DNA of 64,000 nucleotides, from contig NZ_JAUSYN010000002.1 of the NCBI RefSeq assembly GCF_030816915.1, forward strand, positions 4,911,501 to 4,975,500, written 5' to 3'. Positions 29,269-37,872 of this stretch are shown here, piece after piece; positions within the stretch are counted from its first letter, which is position 1, and every line of letters starts with the position of its first letter. The DNA comes from Streptomyces sp. B3I8. GTDB lineage: Bacteria > Actinomycetota > Actinomycetes > Streptomycetales > Streptomycetaceae. The position numbers and the translations under genes were made by a program. Under the pieces are notes generated by a model. The model did no database searches, had not been told where the DNA came from, and saw only the letters and a list, made by a program, of their open reading frames with translations.

Positions 29269-31187
29269 GGGCGGGCCTCCTGTTCCGTGGCCGACGTGGT
29301 GAGCGGACCGGCCTTCGAGGCGGGCGCCTTGCAGGCGGACGAGGCGGGGCGGGCCGGGGCCGGCCCCGGGGGCCCTTCCGGTTCCGTGCCGGACATCAGG
29401 CGGGCGTACTCCGGGTTGTCGCGCAGCAGTTCGTGATGTGTGCCGACGGCGGTGATCCGGCCGCCGGAGAGCAGTGCGACCCGGTCGGCGAGCAGCACCG
29501 TGGACGGGCGGTGGGCGACGACCAGTGCCGTCGTCGCGGCCAGCACCCGCCGCAGCGCGGCCTCCACCGCGGCCTCCGTGTGCACGTCGAGCGCGGACAG
29601 CGGGTCGTCCAGGACGAGGAAGCGCGGCCGGCCGACGACCGCGCGGGCCAGCGCCAGCCGCTGCCGCTGGCCGCCGGACAGACTCAGGCCCTGCTCGCCG
29701 ACCTGCGTCCCGGACCCCTGCGGCAGCGCGTGCACGAAGTCGGCCTGTGCCACCGCGAGCGCCCGCTCCAGCTCTGTCTCGCCCGCCGTGTCCGGGGCGC
29801 CCATCAGGACGTTCTCGCCTACGGAGGCGGAGAACAGCGTGGGCTCCTCGAAGGCCACGGCCACCAGCGTGCGCAGCTCCTGCCGCGGCATCGCCGTGAT
29901 GTCCCGCCCGTCGAGCGTGATCCGCCCCGCGGTCGCCTCGTGCAGCCGGGGGACGAGCGCGGTCAGCGTGGTCTTGCCGCTGCCGGTCGCCCCGACCAGG
30001 GCCATCGTCTCGCCGGGCCGGATGTGCAGGTCGATCCGGTCCAGGACGGGCGGGGAGCCGGCCGGGGCGTCCGGGTACCGGAACCGCACCCCGTCGAACA
30101 GCACGCCGTCGGCCGGAACGCCGTCGGCCGGAGCGGTGACACCGGCGGACCTCACCTCGGCCGCATCGGCGTCGGCCCCGTCCCCCTCCCCCTCCTCTTC
30201 CTCCGTCATCACCTCGAAGAACCGTGCCGTCGCCGTCGCCGCCTCCTGGCTCATCGCCAGCAGGAAGCCGATGGAGTCCACCGGCCAGCGCAGTGCCAGC
30301 GCCGTCGACAGGAAGGCGACCAGCGTGCCCGCGGACAGGCTGCCGTCCGCCACCCGTACCGTGCCGAGGACCAGCGCCGCCCCGATGGCGAGTTCGGGCA
30401 GGGTGACCATCACCGCGAAGATCGACGCCAGCAGCCGCGCCTTCGCCAGCTCCGTCCCGCGCAGTTTCCCCGACAGCTCGCGGAAGGCGCGCGCCTGGCT
30501 GCGGTGCCGGCCGAACCCCTTGACGATCCGGATGCCGAGCACGCTCTCCTCGACCACGGTGGTCAGATCGCCCACCTGGTCCTGTGCCCGCCGCGCCACC
30601 AGCGAGTACCGGCGCTCGAACATCGCGCACACGAGCACGACCGGCACCGCGGGCCCGAGGATCACCAGCCCCAGCGGCCAGTCCTGAGCCAGCATGATGG
30701 TCACGCCCACAAGGATCGTCACGCCGTTGACCAGCAGGAACGTCAGCGGGAAGGCGAGGAACTGACGCAGCAGCATCAGATCCGTCGTCGCCCGGGACAG
30801 CAGTTGCCCGGAGGCCCACCGGTCGTGGAAGGCCACCGGCAGTCGCTGCAGGTGCCGGTACAGATCGGCCCGCATGTCCGCCTCGACCTGCGACAGCGGA
30901 CGCGCCACCAGCAACCGCCGCAGCCCGAACAGCAGCGCCTCGGCGACCCCGAGCAGCAGCAGGTACAGCGCGCCCAGCCACACGCCCCGCGGGTCCTTGT
31001 CCGCGACCGGTCCGTCCACCATCCACTTCAGGACGAGCGGGATCACCAGTCCCACGCACGAGGCGACTATCGCGACGAACGCGGCCGTGAACAGCCGCAC
31101 CCGCACGGGGCGTACGTACGGCCACAGGCGCACGAGGGTGCGAACGGCGGAACGGTCGTCGGCGGTGGCAGGTGTCTCGGACATCAT
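29265..31187 (-). CDS. ABC exporter half-transporter with Asp replacing catalytic Glu
   Basis: First gene of the second exporter pair (640 aa). The membrane domain covers about 30-320; an acidic linker (EEEEGEGDGADAD) leads to the ATPase domain. Walker A (GATGSGKTT) and signature (LSLSGGQRQR) are intact, but Walker B ends LVLDDPLSALD with Asp in place of the catalytic Glu, the usual mark of the degenerate site in heterodimeric exporters. Two ATGs begin the frame (MM). TACAGT upstream suggests little or no leader. Confidence 0.88.
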   Translation of the reverse strand: MMSETPATADDRSAVRTLVRLWPYVRPVRVRLFTAAFVAIVASCVGLVIPLVLKWMVDGPVADKDPRGVWLGALYLLLLGVAEALLFGLRRLLVARPLSQVEADMRADLYRHLQRLPVAFHDRWASGQLLSRATTDLMLLRQFLAFPLTFLLVNGVTILVGVTIMLAQDWPLGLVILGPAVPVVLVCAMFERRYSLVARRAQDQVGDLTTVVEESVLGIRIVKGFGRHRSQARAFRELSGKLRGTELAKARLLASIFAVMVTLPELAIGAALVLGTVRVADGSLSAGTLVAFLSTALALRWPVDSIGFLLAMSQEAATATARFFEVMTEEEEGEGDGADADAAEVRSAGVTAPADGVPADGVLFDGVRFRYPDAPAGSPPVLDRIDLHIRPGETMALVGATGSGKTTLTALVPRLHEATAGRITLDGRDITAMPRQELRTLVAVAFEEPTLFSASVGENVLMGAPDTAGETELERALAVAQADFVHALPQGSGTQVGEQGLSLSGGQRQRLALARAVVGRPRFLVLDDPLSALDVHTEAAVEAALRRVLAATTALVVAHRPSTVLLADRVALLSGGRITAVGTHHELLRDNPEYARLMSGTEPEGPPGPAPARPASSACKAPASKAGPLTTSATEQEARP

Positions 31188-31296
31188 CAGCGACTGTACG
31201 GTTCGCCACTGACAGTGCCCACCGGGTTTCGCGCCGGGTCCCCGGTCCGCCGGGCCGGTTCACCGGTCCCGCAGGCCGGTTCACCGGTCCCGCGCC
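31188..31296. promoter_or_regulatory. Upstream region of the ABC exporter genes with palindrome and direct repeat
   Basis: A perfect 11-bp palindrome CACTGACAGTG (31207-31217) and the wider inverted pair ACTGT/ACAGT (31193-31197, 31212-31216) lie just upstream of the exporter start, a plausible operator. A 20-bp direct repeat (GGCCGGTTCACCGGTCCCGC) occurs twice at about 31254-31294. Confidence 0.35.
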
Positions 31297-31392
31297 CGTC
31301 CGGTCGTACCCCCCGCATCCACCGATCGGACGATGCGGGTCCGAGCGGGACGGACGATGTGCCGGGGTGCCGCCCGCCGCGACCCTGGAGGC

Positions 31393-32316
31393 ATGTCCCT
31401 CACCTCTGCCGAGCCCGTCATCGAAGTCAGCGGCCTGTACAAGACCTACGGCGGCCGGAACGTCGTCGACGGTGTGTCCTTCACCGTCGAGGAGGGCGAG
31501 ATCTTCGGCGTCCTCGGCCCGAACGGCGCCGGCAAGACCACCACCGTGGAGTGCGTCGAGGGCCTGCGGGTGCCCGACGCCGGCCGGGTCCGGGTCGCCG
31601 GGCTCGACCCGGTCGCCGACCACGACCGGGTCACCCGGGTCCTCGGCGTCCAGCTCCAGGAGAGCGGGCTCCAGGCCAGACTCACCGTGCGCGAGGCGCT
31701 GGAGCTGTACGCCTCCTTCGCCCCGCGCCCCGCCGACTGGCGCCCCCTCGCCGAACGCCTCGGCCTCGACGCCAGGCTCGGCACCCGGTTCGCGAAGCTG
31801 TCCGGCGGTCAGAAGCAGCGGCTGTTCATCGCGCTCGCCCTGATCGGCGGCCCCCGCGTGGTCGTCCTGGACGAACTGACCACCGGCCTCGACCCGCGGG
31901 CCCGCCGGGACACCTGGCAGCTCATCGAGGACGTCCGCGCGAGCGGCGTCACCGTCCTCCTCGTCACCCACTTCATGGAGGAGGCCCAGCGGCTCTGCGA
32001 CCGGATCGCGGTGCTGGACAAGGGCCGGATCGCCGCCCTGGACACCCCGCAGGGCCTGATCCGCCGCTCGGCGGGCGCCACCGTCATCAGCTTCACCCCG
32101 TCCGTGCCCCTGGACGAGGACCTGATCGCCGCGCTCCCCGAGGTGGCCTCGGTGACGCACAAGGACGGCCGGCTCACCCTCTCCGGCACCGACGCCACCG
32201 TCGACGCCGTCCTCACCCTCCTCGCCCGCCACCGCGTCACCGCCCACCAGCTCCGCGTCACCGACGCCACGCTCGACGACGCCTTCCTCGACCTCACGGA
32301 GACGACCACGCCATGA
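31393..32316 (+). CDS. ABC-2 type exporter ATP-binding subunit (DrrA-like)
   Basis: Cytoplasmic ATPase of 307 aa driving the permease encoded next. Motifs: Walker A GPNGAGKTT, Q-loop VQLQESG, signature LSGGQKQR, Walker B VVLDELTTGLD and H-loop VTHFMEE. The C-terminal extension after the ATPase fold (about 220-307) is typical of DrrA/NatA-type exporters for drugs, polymers or lipids. The ATG has GGAG close upstream. Overlap with the permease start (ATGA) implies one complex. Confidence 0.9.
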   Translation: MSLTSAEPVIEVSGLYKTYGGRNVVDGVSFTVEEGEIFGVLGPNGAGKTTTVECVEGLRVPDAGRVRVAGLDPVADHDRVTRVLGVQLQESGLQARLTVREALELYASFAPRPADWRPLAERLGLDARLGTRFAKLSGGQKQRLFIALALIGGPRVVVLDELTTGLDPRARRDTWQLIEDVRASGVTVLLVTHFMEEAQRLCDRIAVLDKGRIAALDTPQGLIRRSAGATVISFTPSVPLDEDLIAALPEVASVTHKDGRLTLSGTDATVDAVLTLLARHRVTAHQLRVTDATLDDAFLDLTETTTP

Positions 32317-33134
32317 CCAGCACCCCGACCGGCCCGACCGCCCCGGTCACCCCGACCGCTCAAGCCGCCCCGGGCCTCGCGCGCCGCGTCGGCACGCTGG
32401 TGCACCCCGCCGTCCTGCGCACCGAGATCCGGCTGTTCGGCCGCGAACCCGGCGCGCTCTTCTGGATCGTCTGCTTCCCCACCCTCCTGCTGGCGATCCT
32501 CGGCTCCATCCCCTCCTTCCGGGAGCACGACGACTCCGTCGGCGGTCTCCGTCTGGTCGACACCTACGTGCCCGTCACCGTGCTGCTCGGCATGATCCTC
32601 GGCGGCCTGCAGGCCATGCCGCAGGTCCTCACCGGCTACCGCGAGCGCGGCATCCTGCGCCGGATGTCCACCACCCCGGTCCGGCCCGCCGCGCTGCTCC
32701 TCGCCCACATGGTGGTCTTCGCGGGCGCGGCCCTGGTCTCGGCGCTGCTCTCGCTCCTCGTCGGCCGGTTCGCGTTCGGCGTCCGGCTGCCCGCGCAGGG
32801 CCCCGGCTACGCGCTCGCGCTGCTGCTGGCCGTCGCGGTCGCCCTCGCGCTGGGCTCGCTGGTCTCCGCGCTGTCCCGCACCACGAAGATCGCCGGGGCG
32901 GTCGGCAGCGCGGTGCTGTTCCCGATGATGTTCTGCGCCGGCCTGTGGGCGCCGGTGCAGAGCATGCCGGACGTGCTCGCCCGGATCGTCGGCTGGACAC
33001 CCTTCGGCGCCGCCGCCGAGGCCCTGAACCGGGCCGCCGCCGGGCACTGGCCCGGCTGGACCCACCTGGGCGTGCTCGCCGCCTGGACGGTGCTGCTCAC
33101 CGCCGGTGCCGCACGCTGGTTCCGCTGGGAGTGA
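32313..33134 (+). CDS. ABC-2 type exporter permease
   Basis: Integral membrane subunit of 273 aa with six predicted helices and the ABC-2 pattern: a first helix after an amphipathic segment (REPGALFWIVCFPTLLLAIL), a central GYRERGILRRMSTTPVRP coupling region and AGLWAPVQSMPDVLARIVGWTPF near the end. It forms an exporter with the ATPase gene that overlaps it. The two-component genes 87 bp downstream may sense the substrate or the membrane stress it relieves. Confidence 0.9.
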   Translation: MTSTPTGPTAPVTPTAQAAPGLARRVGTLVHPAVLRTEIRLFGREPGALFWIVCFPTLLLAILGSIPSFREHDDSVGGLRLVDTYVPVTVLLGMILGGLQAMPQVLTGYRERGILRRMSTTPVRPAALLLAHMVVFAGAALVSALLSLLVGRFAFGVRLPAQGPGYALALLLAVAVALALGSLVSALSRTTKIAGAVGSAVLFPMMFCAGLWAPVQSMPDVLARIVGWTPFGAAAEALNRAAAGHWPGWTHLGVLAAWTVLLTAGAARWFRWE

Positions 33135-33221
33135 GCGGGAGCGCGGGCGGGGGAGCGGGCGTGAGCGCCGGGCCGGCCGACGTTCGGGGACGCGTACGGG
33201 GACGTGCCGGACACTGGATCC

Positions 33222-34472
33222 ATGACGAGCGTCACACAGCCGCAGTACAGGGCCTCCTTCGACCTCTGGGGGCCGTGGGTACTGCTGTCCGCGGGCGTCG
33301 TCGCGGCGGTCCTCTCCGCGTCCGGCGTCGGGATGGACCGGTCCGGGGTGGTCGCCTGCGCGGTGCTCGTACCGGCGGGGGCCGTGCTGCAGCTCTACTG
33401 GGGGCGGGCCAAACGGAAGCGGCCGGGTCCGGGCCGGACCGGCACCGTCCTGTACTTCGTACGCTGGGCCATCGCCTTCGTACTGACCTGGGCCAACCCG
33501 TTCTTCGCCTTCTACGCCGTGATCGGCTACTACACCGCGCCCCGGGAGCTGCCGCGCCGGCTGGTGATGCCCGGACTCGTCCTGACCGCCGTCACCATGG
33601 CCGGCAGCGAGATCGGCGGCTGGCCGCCGCACGGGCTGGTCCTCTGGCTCGGCTTCCTCCTCGTCCTGGGCGTCAACATCTGCATGGTCAGCGTGTTCAC
33701 CCGGTACGCCGACCAGGAGCAGCTGAGGGTCACCACCCAGGCCGGGACCATCGCCGAACTCGAGCGCACCAACGCCGCGTTGCAGCAGGCCCTCGACGAG
33801 AACGCGGCCCTGCACGCCCAACTGCTCCTCCAGGCCCGCGAGGCCGGCATCGCCGACGAACGCCGACGCCTGGCCGCCGAGATCCACGACACCCTCGCCC
33901 AGGGCCTGACCGGGATCATCGCCCAGCTCCAGGTGGTCACCGGCACACCCGACCCGGCCACCGCCCGCACGCACGTGGAGCGCGCCGCCGCACTGGCCCG
34001 GCACAGCCTCGGTGAGGCCCGCCGCTCCGTGCACAACCTCGCCCCCGTCGCCCTCGCCGCCGACGGACTGCCCGAGGCGCTGCGCAAGACGGTCGCCGAG
34101 TGGGGCGAACGCAACGGGACACGCGCCGACTTCACCGTCACGGGGAACGCCGAGCAGCTCCACGACGAGGTCTCCGCGACCCTCCTCCGCATCGCCGAGG
34201 AGGCCCTCTCCAACGCCGCCCGGCACGCCCGCGCCGCCCGGGTCGGCGTCACCCTGTCCTTCATGGGCGACGAGGTCAGCCTCGACGTCCGCGACGACGG
34301 CTCCGGCTTCGATCCCGCCGCCGTGCCCGCCCGCACCCGGGGCGGCGGCTTCGGCCTCGACGGCATGCGGGCCCGCGCCGAACGCATCGCCGGCTCCGTC
34401 GCCGTGGAGGCCGAACCGGGGCAGGGCACGGCGGTGTCGGCTCGCGTACCGTTGGTGCGCCATGAGCCCTGA
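33222..34472 (+). CDS. NarL-type sensor histidine kinase
   Basis: Sensor kinase of 416 aa with about five hydrophobic segments (residues 15-165), a coiled coil (170-210), and a HisKA_3 dimerisation domain with phospho-acceptor His near residue 222 (RRRLAAEIHDTLAQGL). The HATPase domain has EEALSNAARHA, DDGSGFDP and GGFGLDGMRARAE. The extracytoplasmic loops are short, so it is probably an intramembrane-sensing kinase. It overlaps the regulator gene by 11 bp. The ATG at 33222 may be leaderless. Confidence 0.9.
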   Translation: MTSVTQPQYRASFDLWGPWVLLSAGVVAAVLSASGVGMDRSGVVACAVLVPAGAVLQLYWGRAKRKRPGPGRTGTVLYFVRWAIAFVLTWANPFFAFYAVIGYYTAPRELPRRLVMPGLVLTAVTMAGSEIGGWPPHGLVLWLGFLLVLGVNICMVSVFTRYADQEQLRVTTQAGTIAELERTNAALQQALDENAALHAQLLLQAREAGIADERRRLAAEIHDTLAQGLTGIIAQLQVVTGTPDPATARTHVERAAALARHSLGEARRSVHNLAPVALAADGLPEALRKTVAEWGERNGTRADFTVTGNAEQLHDEVSATLLRIAEEALSNAARHARAARVGVTLSFMGDEVSLDVRDDGSGFDPAAVPARTRGGGFGLDGMRARAERIAGSVAVEAEPGQGTAVSARVPLVRHEP

Positions 34473-35115
34473 CACCGCCCCCGACGCGCCGATCTCCCTC
34501 CTCGTCGTCGACGACCACCCCGTCGTACGGGACGGGCTGCGCGGCATGTTCGAGTCCGCGCCCGCGCCCGGGTTCACGGTGCTGGGAGAGGCGGCGGGCG
34601 GAGTGGAGGCCGTGGAGCGGGCCGTCGCGCTCGATCCGGACGTGGTGCTGATGGACCTGCGGATGCCGGGCGGTTCGGGCGTCGACGCGATCCGGGAGCT
34701 GGGGAGGCGGGGGGTGCGGGCGAAGGTCCTCGTGCTGACGACGTACGACACCGACTCCGACACGTTGCCGGCGATCGAGGCCGGGGCCACGGGCTATCTG
34801 CTGAAGGACGCGCCGCGCGAGGAACTGTTCACCGCGGTGAGGGCCGCGGCGCGCGGGCGTACGGTGCTGTCGCCCGCGGTGGCGACGCGGTTGGTGTCGG
34901 CGGTGCGGGCGCCGGGAGGTGAGCCGTTGTCGTCGCGCGAGCGGGAGGTGCTGGCGCTGGTCGCCAGGGGGACGTCGAACCGGGAGATCGCGCGGGCGCT
35001 GTTCATCAGCGAGGCGACGGTGAAGACGCACCTGACGCACCTGTACGCCAAGCTGGGCGTGAAGGACCGCGCGGCGGCGGTCGCCGCGGCGTACGACAGG
35101 GGAATTCTGGGCTGA
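34462..35115 (+). CDS. NarL/LuxR-type response regulator
   Basis: Regulator of 217 aa. The receiver has DDHPVVRDGL, phospho-acceptor Asp in VVLMDLRMPG, and YLLKDA. The C-terminal LuxR helix-turn-helix reads SREREVLALVARGTSNREIA followed by FISEATVKTHL. It overlaps the kinase, a classic cognate pair, and probably regulates the preceding ABC-2 exporter, as in many actinomycete exporter/two-component modules. A hairpin (35127-35154) ends the unit. Confidence 0.92.
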   Translation: MSPDTAPDAPISLLVVDDHPVVRDGLRGMFESAPAPGFTVLGEAAGGVEAVERAVALDPDVVLMDLRMPGGSGVDAIRELGRRGVRAKVLVLTTYDTDSDTLPAIEAGATGYLLKDAPREELFTAVRAAARGRTVLSPAVATRLVSAVRAPGGEPLSSREREVLALVARGTSNREIARALFISEATVKTHLTHLYAKLGVKDRAAAVAAAYDRGILG

Positions 35116-35119
35116 CGCC

Positions 35120-35232
35120 CGCAGTTCCCCGCGCCCCGGGAAAGGGGCGCGGGGCTGTGTCGATGTGCGGCTCCGCCGCGTGGGCGCGATCATTTCGGGG
35201 GTCCGGGGGGCGAAGCCCCCGGGGACGGGACG
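35120..35232 (+). repeat. Composite intergenic repeat, copy B, including terminator hairpin
   Basis: An 11-bp perfect stem (35127-35137 with 35144-35154) with loop GGGAAA, then a G-rich block (GGGGGTCCGGGGGGCGAAGC, then CCCCGGGGACGGGACGG) shared with copies A and C. It sits between the convergent ends of the response regulator and glgX and probably terminates the former. Confidence 0.65.
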
Positions 35233-35256
35233 GTTAGGGGCGCCGGGAAAACGCGG

Positions 35257-37509
35257 CTACGCCGCCACCCGCAGCAGCAGTACCGTCCGCCCCGCCACCC
35301 GCACCACCGCACCCCCCTCGTACACCTCCCCCGGCACCACTCCCTGCGCCTCCCGCCCCGTATCGACGAGCACCTCGTACCGCTCCCCCCACGGCACCCC
35401 CGGCAAGACGAACGACACCTCCTCACCCCCCGCGTGCAGCACCGCGAGAAAGCTGTCGTCCACCACCGGCTCCCCCCGCGCGTCCCGCCCGGGAATGTCC
35501 CGCCCGGACAGGTACATCCCCAGCGTCGCCGCCGGCGCGTACCAGTCCTGTTCCGTCATCTCCTCTCCCCGCGCCGTGAACCAGGCCAGGTCCCGCAGCC
35601 CGTCCGCCGAGTGCGCCCGCCCGGAGAAGAACGCCCGCCGCCGCAGTACGGGATGGGCGTGCCGCAGCGCGATCAGACGCGACGTGAGGTCGAACAGGGC
35701 CCGCCACCCCGGCTCCTCCAGCAGGCTCCAGTCGACCCACCCGGTCTCGTTGTCCTGGCAGTACGCGTTGTTGTTGCCGCCCTGCGTGCGCCCCATCTCG
35801 TCGCCCGCGACCAGCATCGGCACGCCCGTGGACAGCAGCAGCGTGGTCAGCAGGTTCCGCAGCTGCCGGCGCCGCAGCGCCCGTACCGCCTCGTCCTCCG
35901 TCTCGCCCTCGACTCCGCAGTTCCAGGCGCGGTTGTCGTCGTTGCCGTCCCGGTTGCCCTCCCCGTTGGCCTCGTTGTGCTTGCGCTCGTACGACACCAG
36001 GTCCCGCAGCGTGAAACCGTCGTGCGCGGTGACGAAGTTGACCGAGGCGTACGGGCGGCGCCCGCCCCACGCGTACAGGTCGCTGGAGCCGGACAGCCGG
36101 TAGCCCATCTCCCGCACGTCCGGCAGCGCGTGCCGCCAGAAGTCGCGCACGGCGTCGCGGTAGCGGTCGTTCCACTCCGTCCACAGTGGAGGAAACGCGC
36201 CCACCTGGTAGCCGCCGGAGCCGACGTCCCACGGCTCGGCGATCAGCTTCACCCGGCGCAGCACCGGGTCCTGGGCGATCACCGCGAGGAACGGCGAGAG
36301 CATGTCGACGTCGTGCATCGAGCGGGCCAGCGCCGCCGCGAGGTCGAAGCGGAAGCCGTCCACGCCCATCTCCGTCACCCAGTAGCGCAGCGAGTCGGTG
36401 ATCAGGCGCAGCACGTGCGGCTGGACGACGTGCAGGGTGTTGCCGCAGCCGGTGTAGTCGGCGTAGCGGCGGGCGTCCGGCTGGAGGCGGTAGTAGCCGC
36501 GGTTGTCGATGCCCTTGAGAGAGAGGGTCGGACCCAGCTCGCCCGCCTCCGCCGTGTGGTTGTAGACCACGTCGAGGATCACCTCGATCCCGGCCGCGTG
36601 CAGCGCCCGCACCATCCGCTTGAACTCGCCGACCTGCTGCCCGGCCGTCCCCGAGGCCGCGTACGCCGCGTGCGGGGCGAAGTAGCCGATCGAGTTGTAG
36701 CCCCAGTGGTTGCGCAGCCCCCGGCGCAGCAGATGGTCCTCGTGCGCGAACTGGTGCACGGGCAGCAGCTCCACCGCCGTCACACCCAGCCGCGTCAGGT
36801 GGGCGAGCGCCGCCGGGTGGGCCAACCCCGCGTACGTGCCGCGCAGTTCGGGCGGGATCTCCGGGTGCAGCATGGTGAAGCCGCGCACGTGGAGTTCGTA
36901 CAGGACGGTGTCCGACCAGGGGGTCTTGGGCCGGCGGTCGTCGGCCCAGTCGTCGACGTCGTGGACGACGACGCCCTTGGGGACGTACGGCGCGGAGTCC
37001 CGCTCGTCGCGCACGGTGTCGGCGACGTGCTGCTCGGGCCAGTCCCGTACGTGCCCGTAGACCTCCGGCGGCAGCCCGAACTCCCCGTCCACCGCGCGGG
37101 CGTAGGGATCGAGCAGCAGCTTGGCGGGGTTCCAGCGGGCGCCGGTCCACGGGTCCCAGCGGCCGTGCACCCGGTAGCCGTAGTGCTGCCCGGGGCGGAC
37201 GCCGGGCACGAAGCCGTGCCAGATCCCGTGCGTCAGCTCGGTGAGCGGGACCCGGGTCTCGGCGGCGCCGGGACCCGGCCCGTCGAACAGAGACAGCTCC
37301 ACCGCCTCCGCACCCCCCGCCCACAGCGCGAAGTTGGTGCCCGCGGTGCCGTCCGGGCCGGTGCGGAACCGTGCCCCGAGCGGGGTCGGCGCCCCCGGCC
37401 ACACCGGTGGCGCGGGCGCCGCGCGCGGGGCGCCGTCCAGCACGGCGTCGCGGCGGCTCGCGTGCCCCGCCGCTTCCTGTACTGCCTCCTGCTCGGCTGC
37501 GCTCGACAC
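35257..37509 (-). CDS. glgX: Glycogen debranching enzyme
   Basis: GH13 isoamylase-type enzyme that cleaves alpha-1,6 branches of (limit) glucan. The 750-aa protein has an N-terminal CBM48 domain, the catalytic nucleophile motif DGFRFDLAAALAR, acid/base motif LIAEPWDVG, and NFVTAHDGFTLRDLV. Typical GlgX motifs GRTQGGNNNAYCQDN and WVDW follow. The GTG at 37509 has GGGAGG seven bases upstream; a longer frame from 37623 is less likely. It complements GlgP and the GlgE operon 20 kb away. Confidence 0.93.
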   Translation of the reverse strand: MSSAAEQEAVQEAAGHASRRDAVLDGAPRAAPAPPVWPGAPTPLGARFRTGPDGTAGTNFALWAGGAEAVELSLFDGPGPGAAETRVPLTELTHGIWHGFVPGVRPGQHYGYRVHGRWDPWTGARWNPAKLLLDPYARAVDGEFGLPPEVYGHVRDWPEQHVADTVRDERDSAPYVPKGVVVHDVDDWADDRRPKTPWSDTVLYELHVRGFTMLHPEIPPELRGTYAGLAHPAALAHLTRLGVTAVELLPVHQFAHEDHLLRRGLRNHWGYNSIGYFAPHAAYAASGTAGQQVGEFKRMVRALHAAGIEVILDVVYNHTAEAGELGPTLSLKGIDNRGYYRLQPDARRYADYTGCGNTLHVVQPHVLRLITDSLRYWVTEMGVDGFRFDLAAALARSMHDVDMLSPFLAVIAQDPVLRRVKLIAEPWDVGSGGYQVGAFPPLWTEWNDRYRDAVRDFWRHALPDVREMGYRLSGSSDLYAWGGRRPYASVNFVTAHDGFTLRDLVSYERKHNEANGEGNRDGNDDNRAWNCGVEGETEDEAVRALRRRQLRNLLTTLLLSTGVPMLVAGDEMGRTQGGNNNAYCQDNETGWVDWSLLEEPGWRALFDLTSRLIALRHAHPVLRRRAFFSGRAHSADGLRDLAWFTARGEEMTEQDWYAPAATLGMYLSGRDIPGRDARGEPVVDDSFLAVLHAGGEEVSFVLPGVPWGERYEVLVDTGREAQGVVPGEVYEGGAVVRVAGRTVLLLRVAA

Positions 37510-37872
37510 CGGTAGGCCTCCCGCGGCTCGGTGCGACGGCGCGGAAAAGGGCGCACGGCGTCCCGGCCGCGGCACCTCGTCGCGTCGTCCTCCCCAAGGT
37601 TCTGCCCAGAGCGTGGCACGCACTCACGTTTCGCGGGACCGCCGACGCGGAGACATGACAGGTGGGGGCACACGCGGGGCGGGAACGCCGCGCGCGCACC
37701 CCGGCGCGGCGCTGTCCGGCGCCCCACTCATCCGTGCGTGGCCGGAATTGGGACTGAACAGTGACAATCGCGGGGGTCCGGCGGGCCGTGCCGTGTGATT
37801 CATTTGCGCAGTACGCGCGTGTGACGCGCTGGAGTGCGGGCCTCGACAGGCCGTGCGAGGGGAGAACGACAA
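37510..37872. promoter_or_regulatory. Intergenic region between divergent glgX and the L,D-transpeptidase
   Basis: About 360 bp with no credible gene. It must carry promoters for both neighbours. I see short G/C palindromes (GCGCGTGTGACGCGC near 37815) and a GAAC motif near 37755 that could belong to an ECF sigma promoter, but no matching -10. Confidence 0.3.

Noticed and set aside
37750..37785. Possible SigE-type ECF promoter before the L,D-transpeptidase
   Set aside because: A GAAC motif is present but no matching CGTC-type -10 at 16-17 bp.
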